Shown: positions 18,412 through 27,527, counted from the first letter of the stretch. The stretch is 64,000 bases of DNA from SZUA-368 sp028533045 (GCA_050031985.1 JBNAIG010000027.1:62001-126000); one strand, 5' to 3'. The notes: generated by a model from the sequence alone, not told the origin. Numbers and translations: made by a program.

Positions 18412-18886
18412 AAAACCTCATAAAATACTGCAGCAAGGCGGCGGTATGGGAAAAGATGGTCCCTCCCGAGCTAAAAACAGAATCCTGGGAAATCCAGGGC
18501 TGAAGCATGAGAAACCAGGTAAGGAGAAAGGAGAAGTATACTCCGGTGAGCATACCCATGAACCAACCGCCCAGTCGCCATTTAAAGGACTTTTTGGAGA
18601 GGTCATAGACCTTCGTTTTAATGTACATAACCCTTAAAAGCTGGGTAAAGAGTATCATGGGGACGGCGTAGAGAAGAAGGAAAACGGGAAAAAGCGAAGG
18701 CAGGGCAATCTCGGTTTTCGCAGTAAAGAGAGTGGCCAGGGTGGGAGTGAATACAAGGGAGAAAACGGAAGGCAGCAGGTGGCCGGAAAAAAAGGTTAAC
18801 GTTCGGAGCCCCCCTTTCCATCGCCCCATAAAGGCGGAGAGGAGAATGATAAATAGGAAAACCCCTTCCCAAATGCCGTAAATCAC
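18404..18886 (-). CDS. CvpA-like small integral membrane protein
   Basis: A 160-residue protein with about four hydrophobic helices (near 5-25, 30-50, 65-88 and 105-130). The start IWEGVFLFIILLSAFMGRWKGGLRTL matches the CvpA family pattern of an early helix followed by a G-rich turn. CvpA proteins are linked to colicin V export and envelope homeostasis, but their biochemical role is not settled. It overlaps murG by ATGA and the delta prime gene by 8 bases, so it is translated as part of the operon. The family call rests on topology and the N-terminal pattern. Confidence 0.6.
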   Translation of the reverse strand: MIYGIWEGVFLFIILLSAFMGRWKGGLRTLTFFSGHLLPSVFSLVFTPTLATLFTAKTEIALPSLFPVFLLLYAVPMILFTQLLRVMYIKTKVYDLSKKSFKWRLGGWFMGMLTGVYFSFLLTWFLMLQPWISQDSVFSSGGTIFSHTAALLQYFMRFYV

Positions 18887-19959
18887 GCCCGGTCCTCCTC
18901 AATGGTTTTCAAAATGATTTTTTGGGCCTGTCCCATTTTCAAAGTACTGTGGACGGCGGCCCAATCGGTGTTGTTTTCCTGTAGCACCGCTTTAACAGCG
19001 GAAATAAAACTGTCCCCGTCTAAATCGGTCTTTTCATCCAGGATACGAGCCGCTCCGGCCTCTTCAAAAACCCGGGCGTTGTAAACTTGGTCTCCCCGGC
19101 TTCCGCTGATGAGGGGAAGAAGGAGCATGGGGGTTCGGCTGGCGGCCAGTTCCCAGATAGCGGCGGCTCCCGCTCGGGAGAGAGAGGCGGTGGCGGCCGT
19201 AAGAATATGGCTCAACTCCTCTTTAAAGTAGGGAGCCCGATAGTAGTTGTCCCGCTCCAGGGGCACAAAGTTCTTAGAACCTGTTTGATGGATAACAAAG
19301 CAGAAGGAAGTCAGCTCCTCCAGATTCTCTTCAACCAGCTTGTTGAGCTGCTCCGCCCCCAGGCTTCCTCCCATGACCAGCAAAATCGGCATAGACTCGG
19401 GAGCCCCCACAAAGGCCCGTCCTTTTGTCGCCTCTCCGGCGAAGAAACTATCCCGTACGGGATTTCCCGATACAACGCACTTATCCCGGAACTTGGGGGA
19501 ATTGTATTTGAGGGACGCCTCGTAGGGCAGGAATATTTTATTCACAAAACGGCTGTTAATCCGGGTCGCCAAACCGGGCGTTACGTCCGACTCATGGGTG
19601 TAAACGGGGATTCCCAGGGTTTTAGCCGCCAGAACGGGGGGGACAGAGACAAAACCGCCCTTGGAGAAGAGGAACTCCGGCCGCTCCTTTCGCAAGGTAC
19701 GTCGGGCCTGAAAAAAACCGGCAATAATGCGAAAAAGGTCCGTAAAATTCTTAAGATCAAAATAGCGGCGCAACTTCCCCGAAGAGATACCGCGATAGGG
19801 GATATTCCAGTCCTTAAGAATGTCTTCTTCCATCCCTCCGGCCGAACCGATCCAGTAAATATTCTTTTGGGGAGTCTCTTTCTTTATTAGGTCAATCAGG
19901 GGCTTGGCCGGGTACACATGTCCCCCCGTGCCGCCCCCGGTAAAGGCGATGGTGCTCAT
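18883..19959 (-). CDS. murG: MurG, UDP-GlcNAc:lipid I N-acetylglucosaminyltransferase
   Basis: A 358-residue GT28 enzyme that converts lipid I to lipid II at the inner face of the inner membrane. The N-terminal loop GGGTGGHVYPA (about 8-18) is diagnostic. The next conserved stretch, FLFSKGGFVSVPPVLAA, contacts the lipid acceptor. In the C-terminal domain, LVMGGSLGAEQLN and LSRAGAAAIWELAA bind UDP-GlcNAc. Length is typical. No other mur gene lies alongside, so it stands apart from a standard division/cell-wall cluster. It precedes the CvpA-like gene with an ATGA overlap. Confidence 0.96.
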   Translation of the reverse strand: MSTIAFTGGGTGGHVYPAKPLIDLIKKETPQKNIYWIGSAGGMEEDILKDWNIPYRGISSGKLRRYFDLKNFTDLFRIIAGFFQARRTLRKERPEFLFSKGGFVSVPPVLAAKTLGIPVYTHESDVTPGLATRINSRFVNKIFLPYEASLKYNSPKFRDKCVVSGNPVRDSFFAGEATKGRAFVGAPESMPILLVMGGSLGAEQLNKLVEENLEELTSFCFVIHQTGSKNFVPLERDNYYRAPYFKEELSHILTAATASLSRAGAAAIWELAASRTPMLLLPLISGSRGDQVYNARVFEEAGAARILDEKTDLDGDSFISAVKAVLQENNTDWAAVHSTLKMGQAQKIILKTIEEDRA

Positions 19960-19991
19960 GCCCTATAGAATAGCGGGAAATCCGGTCAGAT

Positions 19992-20762
19992 TCAACCGTT
20001 AGAGCTCTCTAAAATCGCCCTATCCGCCTCTTCCAAAAGGGATTGCACCTGCTCCAGCGCCAGGGTACTCAAATAGTTGTAACTCTTCCCTTCCGCTTTG
20101 ATCAAAAGATCCCGGGCCTCTTCCCACTGGCCCGACTGTTTATGAATCAGAGCCCGATTGTAGTAAGGGTCGGGGAAGCCGGGAATCTCCGTCAGAAGCT
20201 CGTCATACACACGGGCCGCTTCGTCCCACTCCTTCTTCTTTATATAAATCAGCCCCAGATTATCCCGAATGAGAAGGGAAGAGGAGTTGTACTCCAGGCC
20301 CTCTTGGGTCACTTCAAGAGCCCGGTCCAAATCACCCTTTTCTATTAGGTACACCCCCAAGTTTCCATAGAGGATACTGTTCCGGTAGCCCTCGGCCATC
20401 AGCTCTTCCAAGCTCTCTATGGCCTTGTCCAGCTCTCCCTTTTTCCAGTAGATAAGGGAGTAATGGAGCCGAGCCTCGTTGGAATTAAATCGTTTGGTTT
20501 CTACCGTACGAAGCGGGGCAATCACCTCTTCCGCCTTATCCGGACGGCCCTCCTTAAGAAGAATGTAGGCGCAGGTAAGTTTGGGACTGGGAGGCATGGG
20601 GAAGTTCAAGGCTTTCTCAATCTGAGCCAGAGCCCCGGTTTTGTCCTCATCCTTACTGTAACGGCGCATGGCAAAAAACATAAGAACCAGACCAAAATTC
20701 TTCGCCGTGCTGTAAAGAATAAATGCCCCGATAAAAATAAGAACTAACTGGCCAATACCCAT
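19992..20762 (-). CDS. Membrane-anchored TPR protein
   Basis: A 256-residue protein with an N-terminal hydrophobic helix (about 4-30: GQLVLIFIGAFILYSTAKNF), then helical repeats. At least four TPR-like units are readable (for example NSILYGNLGVYLIEKGDLDRALEV and SSLLIRDNLGLIYIKKKEWDEAARVYDELL, cited by their cores). It is probably anchored by its N-terminus. It sits 32 bases upstream of murG on the same strand and may be the first gene of that operon. A scaffold role in envelope or division complexes is plausible but not shown. Confidence 0.8.
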   Translation of the reverse strand: MGIGQLVLIFIGAFILYSTAKNFGLVLMFFAMRRYSKDEDKTGALAQIEKALNFPMPPSPKLTCAYILLKEGRPDKAEEVIAPLRTVETKRFNSNEARLHYSLIYWKKGELDKAIESLEELMAEGYRNSILYGNLGVYLIEKGDLDRALEVTQEGLEYNSSSLLIRDNLGLIYIKKKEWDEAARVYDELLTEIPGFPDPYYNRALIHKQSGQWEEARDLLIKAEGKSYNYLSTLALEQVQSLLEEADRAILESSNG

Positions 20763-20840
20763 TTTTCACCCCAAATTATTAGTGTACAGAGCCCTATTCT
20801 ACCCTCCCAAAAGAACAAGTGCAATCCCCGCTTACAAGGG

Positions 20841-21656
20841 TTAACCGGCCTGTTTACGACGAAGTTCGGAAGGGGTCATACCGTAATGTTCCTTAAAGAG
20901 ACGGCTGAATACCTTATAGTTGGTAAAGCCGTGTCGTTCCAGGATTTCCGAAACCCGATTTTCCGTGGAAACAAGATCCCGGTGGATATGTGTCAATCGA
21001 ATCAAATTGAGGTATTCCATAAAGGTGGAGCCCGTGTTTTTCTTAAAAAAACGGCAGAAGTAGTCCCGGTGCTGCCCCATAATCTCCGCCCCGTCTCTTA
21101 CGCTCAGGGGGAAGGCGTAATTCTCTTCCAGGTAGTTCAAAAGCCCCTGCATTCTTGTCATGTGACGCCGGGCCGATTCGCTTAGTTCCACCGGATCGGA
21201 CCAGTCCACCACCAAGTGGTAAAGCACCTTCTGCAAAAGGGAGCGAAAAAGAAAAATCTGCCCCTCCCCTTTCTCCCGGTAAACCTCCCCCAGCTCATCA
21301 AGGAGAGCGACCAGAATATCCCGCGCCTCACCCTCCTTAGGCTTAAGGACGAAACGACGGGAACTTTGGGAAGAGAGGGAGTCACTAATAAGGGAAAAGG
21401 GAACCTGGAGAAGCAGGGTCTCCGTATCGCCAAAAACTCTTGTCTGATGAATTTCGCCCGAATTGATGATAACAATCTCCCTCTCCTTCAGAAGGACTTT
21501 CTCATGGCTGCTCAACACTTCCATGGTCCCCTTTTGAATGAGAATGATTTCCAGATGAGTGTGCCAGTGACTGGAAATGAAGTAGTCCCGGGCCCTATAA
21601 TTTTTAATAAGAGCGGGAAAAGATTCTTCGTGAATAACAATTTCGTGCTTGAGCAT
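20841..21656 (-). CDS. AraC-family regulator with N-terminal cupin
   Basis: A 271-residue regulator. Residues about 20-100 form a cupin-type sugar-sensing domain (SSHWHTHLEIILIQKGTM). The last 100 residues carry two helix-turn-helix units, with the AraC signature at ILERHGFTNYKVFSRLFKEHYGMTPSELR. It is divergent from the GH3 beta-glucosidase gene across 111 bases, so it probably activates that gene in response to a beta-glucoside or related sugar. GGGGGT precedes the start. A palindrome (21665-21682) lies at its own 5' end and could mediate autoregulation. Confidence 0.9.
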   Translation of the reverse strand: MLKHEIVIHEESFPALIKNYRARDYFISSHWHTHLEIILIQKGTMEVLSSHEKVLLKEREIVIINSGEIHQTRVFGDTETLLLQVPFSLISDSLSSQSSRRFVLKPKEGEARDILVALLDELGEVYREKGEGQIFLFRSLLQKVLYHLVVDWSDPVELSESARRHMTRMQGLLNYLEENYAFPLSVRDGAEIMGQHRDYFCRFFKKNTGSTFMEYLNLIRLTHIHRDLVSTENRVSEILERHGFTNYKVFSRLFKEHYGMTPSELRRKQAG

Positions 21657-21664
21657 ACCCCCAT

Positions 21665-21682
21665 TATAGGAAAATTCCTATA
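21665..21682. promoter_or_regulatory. Palindrome in the araC-GH3 divergent region
   Basis: TATAGGAA-aa-TTCCTATA forms 8-base arms around two bases, 9 bases from the AraC start codon. A second imperfect inverted repeat, TGTC-N6-GACA, follows at about 21685-21698. Upstream of GH3 a possible -10 (GATAAT, 21744-21749) has no good -35, in keeping with activator control. Operator function is inference. Confidence 0.45.
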
Positions 21683-21767
21683 AATGTCAGTATCGACATA
21701 TTAAATAGTCAGAAAGATCATAGAAATCGGCCGTTTTTATCAGGATAATACCAACAGGAGGACCATC

Positions 21768-24179
21768 ATGAATAAATGGCAAAGAATTAATTATCAACCG
21801 GGAACCCCTCTGGGAAGCAAGGGCGAACGTATTACGGCTTCTCAAGCCCATCTGGCCCTGTCAAAAGAAGCAGCCCGGGAGGGGATGGTTCTCCTAAAGA
21901 ACGAAAAAGCCCTTCTTCCCCTGCCCAAGGGGAGCAAAATAGCTCTTTTTGGTAAGGCAACCATAGATTATGTGAAAGGCGGCGGAGGCTCGGGGGATGT
22001 GACCGTCTCCCATATAACCAACCTATACGACGGGTTCACTCAATTAGACTCACTCCTTCTTTGTGAGGAATTAATCGATTTTTACAAAAAAAACGTGGAT
22101 AAACAGTACGCCCGGCGACGTGAGCCGGGGCTGACAGTGGAACCGGAACTCCCCGACCCTTTACTGGACCGGGCGGCGGCCTTTTGCGACACGGCCCTCA
22201 TATCCCTGTGCCGCTTCTCCGGGGAGGGGTGGGACAGAAAGGCCTCGAACGATCAGGCTGTAATTGTTTCCGAAGCCTGGACAGACGATACGGCCCGTCA
22301 ATCCCAGGAGATTTTCGAACGGGGCGATTTTTATCTCAGCCGTGCCGAAGAGGCCCTCATAGAGAAGGTAAAATCCCGTTTTGACAAGATTATCATCAAC
22401 CTGAATGTGGGAGGCATGGTGGACAGCAGCTGGTTTGCCGGAGACGACCGGATTCAGTCAGTCCTCCTCTCCTGGCAGGGCGGCATGGAAGGTGGCCTGG
22501 CGGCTGCGGAACTTTTCTGCGGTGCGGCCAATCCTTCGGGAAAACTGGTAGACAGTTTCGCCAAGGAACTGACCGACTACCCCTCTACGGAAAACTTCCA
22601 TGAATCCCCCGACTACGTGGACTACACCGACGACATCTACGTGGGCTACCGATTCTTCGAAACCCTTCCCGGAGCGTCAAAGCGGCTAAACTACCCCTTT
22701 GGCTTTGGCCTCTCCTACACGGACTTTAGTTTTACCCCCCTTTCTGCCGAACTGATCGATGACTTGATTAAGGTTGACGTGAACCTGACCAACCGGGGAG
22801 ACTGTGAAGGGCGGGAAGTCCTGCAGCTCTACTCTCAGGCTCCCCAAGGAAAACTGGGAAAACCCTCAAAGGAGCTCAAGGCCTTTAAAAAGAGCCGCCT
22901 TCTTAAACGGGGCGAATCGGAGATCATTACCCTGGAAATCCCTCTGGAAACCCTTGCCTCCTATGACGACCTGGGTCGGGTACAAAAAGCCGCCTATGTA
23001 CTGGAAAAAGGTGAGTACCGCTTCTTCCTGGGGAACTCCTCCCGGGACGGCATCCTCCTGGACTTTAGCTACCAGGTTAAGGAAAACCGCATCATTGAAC
23101 AGCTTGAGTCCCGTCTTGTCCCCACAGCCCTAAAAAAACGGCTACTGGCGGACGGCACTTACGAAGAACTGCCCACCGGCCCGGGAAATAATCCCAACGA
23201 ACACGGCCTGGAACCGCAGAATACCGCCGACTGGGAAGGAATGATGCCCCAGAGCCGCTTTGAAAACTACCACAAGCGGGGACTTCCTGGTGAAGAGGAA
23301 CCGACCCTATTGGATGTGTGGACAGGAAAGGAGAACCTTGACAATTTCATGACCCGCCTTAAGGAGGACGATCTTATTCATCTCCTGGGAGGCCAACCTA
23401 ACCGGGGTGTGGCCAACACCTTTGGCTGGGGGAATATCCCCCGACTGGGCATCCCCAACGCCATGACCGCCGACGGTCCCGCCGGTGTAAGAATAGAAAA
23501 ACAGTGCGGTGTCACCACCACAGCCTGGCCCTGCGCCACCCTCCTGGCCTCCACTTGGGACGAGGAGATCCTTTTTGCCGTAGGAGAAGCGGGAGCAAAG
23601 GAGATGGAAGAGAATAACCTGGCTATTTGGCTCACTCCGGCTGTGAATATTCACCGCAGTCCCCTCTGCGGGCGAAACTTTGAATACTACTCGGAAGACC
23701 CCCTGGTGTCGGGGAAACTGGCCGCCGCCATGGTTCGGGGAATACAGTCCCGGGGAATAGCCGCAACGGTTAAGCACTTCGCCTTTAACAATAAGGAGAC
23801 CAACCGTAAAGAGAGTGACTCCCGCCTCTCCGAAAGGGCCGCTCGGGAAATCTACCTCAAAGCCTTTGAGATTATTGTCAAAGAGGCCGATCCCTGGGCC
23901 ATAATGTCCGCCTACAACATGGTCAACGGCCACAGAACCTCCGAATGCCATGAACTATTGGAAGATATCCTACGGGGAGAATGGGGTTTTAAAGGTGTTG
24001 TAACAAGTGATTGGTGGACCCGGGGAGAACACTACAAGGAACTATTGGCCGGGAACGATATAAAAATGGCCTGCGGAACCGTGGAAAGGCTTAAGGAAGC
24101 CCTGGAAAAAGGCCTGATTCGCCGAACCGACCTGGAACGATCGGCTCGGCGTGTGCTGGAGTTGCTCCTGCGCTTGTAA
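21768..24179 (+). CDS. Glycoside hydrolase family 3 beta-glucosidase with permuted domain order
   Basis: An 803-residue GH3 enzyme. The order is reversed relative to most members: the alpha/beta sandwich domain comes first (about 25-330), then an FnIII-like domain (about 340-425), a linker, and the TIM-barrel catalytic domain last (about 510-803). The barrel has the TVKHFAFNN motif (K669, H670) and the nucleophile Asp in VTSDWW (D748). This permuted layout is known in some rumen and clostridial beta-glucosidases. No signal peptide is present, so it probably acts on imported oligosaccharides. AGGAGG at 21756-21761 sets the start. It ends 5 bases from the convergent malic enzyme gene. Confidence 0.92.
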   Translation: MNKWQRINYQPGTPLGSKGERITASQAHLALSKEAAREGMVLLKNEKALLPLPKGSKIALFGKATIDYVKGGGGSGDVTVSHITNLYDGFTQLDSLLLCEELIDFYKKNVDKQYARRREPGLTVEPELPDPLLDRAAAFCDTALISLCRFSGEGWDRKASNDQAVIVSEAWTDDTARQSQEIFERGDFYLSRAEEALIEKVKSRFDKIIINLNVGGMVDSSWFAGDDRIQSVLLSWQGGMEGGLAAAELFCGAANPSGKLVDSFAKELTDYPSTENFHESPDYVDYTDDIYVGYRFFETLPGASKRLNYPFGFGLSYTDFSFTPLSAELIDDLIKVDVNLTNRGDCEGREVLQLYSQAPQGKLGKPSKELKAFKKSRLLKRGESEIITLEIPLETLASYDDLGRVQKAAYVLEKGEYRFFLGNSSRDGILLDFSYQVKENRIIEQLESRLVPTALKKRLLADGTYEELPTGPGNNPNEHGLEPQNTADWEGMMPQSRFENYHKRGLPGEEEPTLLDVWTGKENLDNFMTRLKEDDLIHLLGGQPNRGVANTFGWGNIPRLGIPNAMTADGPAGVRIEKQCGVTTTAWPCATLLASTWDEEILFAVGEAGAKEMEENNLAIWLTPAVNIHRSPLCGRNFEYYSEDPLVSGKLAAAMVRGIQSRGIAATVKHFAFNNKETNRKESDSRLSERAAREIYLKAFEIIVKEADPWAIMSAYNMVNGHRTSECHELLEDILRGEWGFKGVVTSDWWTRGEHYKELLAGNDIKMACGTVERLKEALEKGLIRRTDLERSARRVLELLLRL

Positions 24180-24184
24180 AGGAA

Positions 24185-25468
24185 CTAATCCCAATACTTC
24201 TCCATACGGGCTGCCAACTCTTTACGGTAGGCCTCCCAGTCGCTAATCGGCTCCTTCGCCAACCCTTCCTCACAGGCCGCCTTGGCTACGGCCAGGGCTT
24301 CCCACTCAATAACACGGGGGTCGAAGGGCTTGGGTACGATATAATTGGGACCAAAGGAGAAATCCTCTCCTCCGTAGGCCTTTTTTACCGTTTCCGGAAC
24401 CGGTTCCTTAGCCAGGGCGGCCAGAGCTTTCGCCGCCGCCATCTTCATCCCTTCCGAGATGGAAGTAGCCCGAACGTCCAGAGCCCCCCTAAAAATAAAG
24501 GGGAATCCCAAAACGTTATTAATCTGATTGGGATAGTCGCTTCGTCCGGTGGCTATAATCACATCGGGACGGGCTTCTTTGGCTAATGAGGGACGAATTT
24601 CCGGGTCCGGATTAGCCATGGCAAAAACGATGGGGTCCTTAGCCATGGCTTTTATCATATCCTGGCTTACCACATCGGCTGCGGAAAGACCAACCAGACA
24701 ATCGGCCCCTTCAAGAGCCTCCGACAAAGTTCGCAGTTCCGTCTCCCGGGCGAATTCCACCTGCTCCCGGCTCAAATCGGTACGACCTTTGTGAAGCACC
24801 CCGTTTATATCGCAATGCATGAGGTTTTCCCGCTTCACCCCGGCAGCCAAAAACATACGGGCACAGGAGATCCCCGCTGCCCCGGCTCCGTTAAAAACGA
24901 CCTTCATAGAATCCAGGGATTTCCCCACAATCTCAGCCGCATTCATAATACCGGCCGTACAGATAATTGCCGTACCGTGCTGGTCGTCGTGGAAAATAGG
25001 AATATCACAGATTTCCTTAAGAGTCTGTTCGATCTCAAAACATTCGGGCGACTTAATATCCTCAAGATTAACCCCTCCGAAAGTGGGCTCCATCATCTTG
25101 ACCGCCTCAATAATTTTCTTGGGATCCGATTCGTCCAGCTCAATATCAAAAACATCGATATCGGCAAAACGCTTAAAGAGAACTCCCTTACCTTCCATGA
25201 CAGGCTTACTGGCCAAAGCACCTCGATTTCCAAGGCCCAATATAGCAGAACCGTTGGAGATTACCGCTACCAGATTTCCTTTAGCCGTATATTTGTAGGC
25301 GTCCTCAGCCCGTTCAGCAATCTCCAATACGGGCTTGGCCACCCCCGGAGTATAAGCCAGGGACAATTCCTCCGCCGTATGGCAGGGCTTGGTCGGCACA
25401 ACTTCCACCTTGCCCGGTTTTCCCTTCCGACCATGATAGTCCAAAGCGTTCTCTTTTAATTCATCCAT
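24185..25468 (-). CDS. Malic enzyme (NAD(P)-dependent, decarboxylating)
   Basis: A 427-residue short-form malic enzyme converting malate to pyruvate and CO2. Diagnostic stretches are LSLAYTPGVAKPVLEIAE near the N-terminus, the KGNLVAVISNGSAILGLGN segment, the metal/substrate region (SPECFEIEQTL, FHDDQHGTA) and the Rossmann motif NGAGAAGI. It lacks the phosphotransacetylase-like domain of long MaeB forms. It is the third gene of the DeoR-Ldh2-malic enzyme run (41-base gap to the gene before). With the neighbouring dehydrogenase it could interconvert malate, oxaloacetate or lactate and pyruvate. Cofactor preference cannot be read with certainty. Confidence 0.94.
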   Translation of the reverse strand: MDELKENALDYHGRKGKPGKVEVVPTKPCHTAEELSLAYTPGVAKPVLEIAERAEDAYKYTAKGNLVAVISNGSAILGLGNRGALASKPVMEGKGVLFKRFADIDVFDIELDESDPKKIIEAVKMMEPTFGGVNLEDIKSPECFEIEQTLKEICDIPIFHDDQHGTAIICTAGIMNAAEIVGKSLDSMKVVFNGAGAAGISCARMFLAAGVKRENLMHCDINGVLHKGRTDLSREQVEFARETELRTLSEALEGADCLVGLSAADVVSQDMIKAMAKDPIVFAMANPDPEIRPSLAKEARPDVIIATGRSDYPNQINNVLGFPFIFRGALDVRATSISEGMKMAAAKALAALAKEPVPETVKKAYGGEDFSFGPNYIVPKPFDPRVIEWEALAVAKAACEEGLAKEPISDWEAYRKELAARMEKYWD

Positions 25469-25508
25469 TTTTTATTCTATCCTCTCCCGCGATTAACGCG
25501 TTATTTTC

Positions 25509-26648
25509 CTATTTATTCCAGGGGAGATCATATCCCATCTTATGTTTTTCGTTAAGCTCTGTCATGACTTTTTGCAGAGCCGGAGGCACAGGACAGCCGT
25601 GTTCGGTACGATATTTCCGGGCCAGGTGTTCCTTTTCGCCGGCAGTGAAGATTCTCTCTTCTCCCGGAGCTACTGCGGAAGCCCGCAAATCACGCATAAT
25701 GTTTCCGGCCACTTTTCGGAAGGTTTCTTCCCCCATAAAGTTCTTTGTGTTAATAGCAATGAAAAAGTGTCCCAGAGGATAGGGAATGCGATTCCCCTCC
25801 CCGTCAAAACCGTTAAGCGATTTAAGAAAGGCCCCGTCCTGGAGCGCAGCGGAAAGAACTTCTACCACTGTGGCGTAACCGAATCCCTTGTATCCCGCAG
25901 TGGTTTCTCCCAGTCCGCCCAAAGGAGCCAAAGCCGCCTTGCCCTGGGTCAGATCCACCAGAATCTGGTCCGTGTCAGTGCGGGTATTGCCGCTTCGGTC
26001 GATAACCCAACCCGGAGGCAGTTCTTTCCCCGCCCGGCTGTAAAGTTCAATTTTCCCCCGCTGGGAAACACTGGTGGCACAGTCCAGAATAAAGTCAAAT
26101 TCCTCGTCGGTGGGAAGGCCGATGGTCAGCGGATTGGTCCCCAGCATATTTTCCACCCCGTTTGTGGGGGCGATGGAAGGACGGGCGTTAGTACCGGTCA
26201 TCCCTATCATACCCTTCTGTGCCGCCATGGAAACATAATAACCGGCAATTCCGTAGTGGGTGGAATTTCTTACAGCCACCATACCCATGCCGTATTTTTC
26301 CGCCTTCTCTATGGCAATCTCCATGGCCCGCTTGGAAACAACATGACCCATCCCGTTATTTCCGTCCAGAACAGCGGTGGTTTCCGTCTCTTTTATAAGC
26401 TCGATTTTGGTCACCGGATTCAGGATGCCCCAATTAATCCTGTCTATATAGATAGGTTTGAGTCGGCCTATACCGTGGGAGTCGATGCCCCGCTTATCCG
26501 ATTCAATCAGCACATCCCCAATGACAGCCGCATCCTCTTCGGGGACACCGTTGGCAATCAAAGCCTCTTTCATGAACTTTTCCAAATAAGCAAAATCGAT
26601 CCATTCGCAATCTTTGTAACTGTCACCGTAACTTTCATACCAACCCAT
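25509..26648 (-). CDS. Ldh2-family malate/L-lactate/sulfolactate dehydrogenase
   Basis: A 379-residue NAD(P)-dependent oxidoreductase of the Ldh_2 family (malate, sulfolactate, ureidoglycolate and diketogulonate dehydrogenases). Family stretches are DKRGIDSHGIGRL, the VRNSTHYGIAGYY segment with its catalytic His, and NPLTIGLPT. The enzyme has an atypical NAD-binding fold and usually forms dimers in the cytoplasm. It lies 16 bases after the DeoR gene and before malic enzyme, so malate is an attractive substrate, but that is inference from context. Length is slightly above the usual 340-360 because of the N-terminal extension. Confidence 0.88.
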   Translation of the reverse strand: MGWYESYGDSYKDCEWIDFAYLEKFMKEALIANGVPEEDAAVIGDVLIESDKRGIDSHGIGRLKPIYIDRINWGILNPVTKIELIKETETTAVLDGNNGMGHVVSKRAMEIAIEKAEKYGMGMVAVRNSTHYGIAGYYVSMAAQKGMIGMTGTNARPSIAPTNGVENMLGTNPLTIGLPTDEEFDFILDCATSVSQRGKIELYSRAGKELPPGWVIDRSGNTRTDTDQILVDLTQGKAALAPLGGLGETTAGYKGFGYATVVEVLSAALQDGAFLKSLNGFDGEGNRIPYPLGHFFIAINTKNFMGEETFRKVAGNIMRDLRASAVAPGEERIFTAGEKEHLARKYRTEHGCPVPPALQKVMTELNEKHKMGYDLPWNK

Positions 26649-26664
26649 GGGGGCCTCCTCTCTT

Positions 26665-27429
26665 CTATACTGTTTCTATTTTCAAACCGACTTGAACAAA
26701 GCTCTCCTTGAGGGAAGACTCCAGACCGCCGTCGGTAATAACCAAATCCACATCGTCCAGTTCTACCGTTTTAAAATGGGAAACCCGCCCGATTTTGGAA
26801 CTGTCCGCCGCCACGATAACTTCCCCCTGGCACTGCTCCACCATAATCCGGGTCACCGCCGCCTCCTGGGAAACGGGAGAAGTGAAGCCCTTTTCCAAAT
26901 CGAGACCGTCGGTTCCCATAATGGTGCGGTCAACAAAAACCCGACGCAAATAGGCCAAGGTTTCCTCCCCCACCAGACACTGGGACTGGGGACGGTAGAG
27001 ACCTCCGGGAACAAGAATTTCCGGACCGCCCGTACTGCTTAACACAGGGAGTATGGTCATGTTATTGGTAATAATGCGGATATCCTTGCGACCGGCCAGA
27101 GCGGCAGCCACATAACGGGTGGTGGAACCGGAATTTATGAAAATTGTTTCCCCGGGCTGAACCAGCTGGGCCACATATTTCCCAATGGCAGCCTTCTCTT
27201 CCCGGTGAGCCTTTCCCTTCTCTTCAAAAAGAGCTTCCCGTTGAAGATACTGAGGCGACCGGGCCCCTCCGTGGGACCTCTCCAAAAGCCCCTTTTTCTC
27301 CAAAAGATCCAAATCCCGGCGAATGGTTATGGGAGAAACGTCCAAAAGCTGACTCAACTCCTCCACTTGGGCAAATCCTTCTTTCCAGAGGTACTCTTCA
27401 ATAGCTGCCTGTCTCTCGGCAGGAATCAT
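26665..27429 (-). CDS. DeoR/GlpR-family transcriptional repressor
   Basis: A 254-residue regulator. The N-terminal winged helix-turn-helix has the DeoR signature (VEELSQLLDVSPITIRRDLD), and the C-terminal domain is the sugar-phosphate sensor (INSGSTTRYVAAAL; DLVITDGG). Starts at 27441 and 27480 are also open. I choose 27429 because the 27480 start lies upstream of the promoter's transcription start, and 27429 gives the usual family N-terminus (MIPAERQ) with GGGA upstream. It is the first gene of an operon with the Ldh2-type and malic enzymes, so it probably controls them and itself through the ATGATCAT boxes. The ligand is unknown. Confidence 0.9.
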   Translation of the reverse strand: MIPAERQAAIEEYLWKEGFAQVEELSQLLDVSPITIRRDLDLLEKKGLLERSHGGARSPQYLQREALFEEKGKAHREEKAAIGKYVAQLVQPGETIFINSGSTTRYVAAALAGRKDIRIITNNMTILPVLSSTGGPEILVPGGLYRPQSQCLVGEETLAYLRRVFVDRTIMGTDGLDLEKGFTSPVSQEAAVTRIMVEQCQGEVIVAADSSKIGRVSHFKTVELDDVDLVITDGGLESSLKESFVQVGLKIETV

Positions 27430-27447
27430 TCCGTTTCCCATAAGATC

Positions 27448-27476
27448 ACTATAATACCACAGATGATCATTGTCAA
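27448..27476 (-). promoter_or_regulatory. Sigma70-type promoter of the DeoR operon
   Basis: On the minus strand, TTGACA (27471-27476) and TATAGT (27448-27453) are spaced by 17 bases. The -35 is perfect and the -10 has five of six consensus bases. Transcription should begin near 27441. Confidence 0.75.
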
Positions 27477-27490
27477 TCAAATATGATCAT
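27463..27490. promoter_or_regulatory. Two ATGATCAT operator boxes
   Basis: Perfect 8-base palindromes at 27463-27470 and 27483-27490 lie 20 bases apart, about two helical turns. One sits between -35 and -10, the other just upstream of -35, so repressor binding would block RNA polymerase. Assignment to the adjacent DeoR protein is inference. Confidence 0.6.
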
Positions 27491-27527
27491 TTCTTATCAA
27501 GATGAAAAGATTTAGATTTAAAAGTAA

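Noticed and set aside
25542..26711. A 389-codon + strand frame opposite the Ldh2-family gene
   Set aside because: Same antisense shadow effect; low-complexity composition and no motifs.
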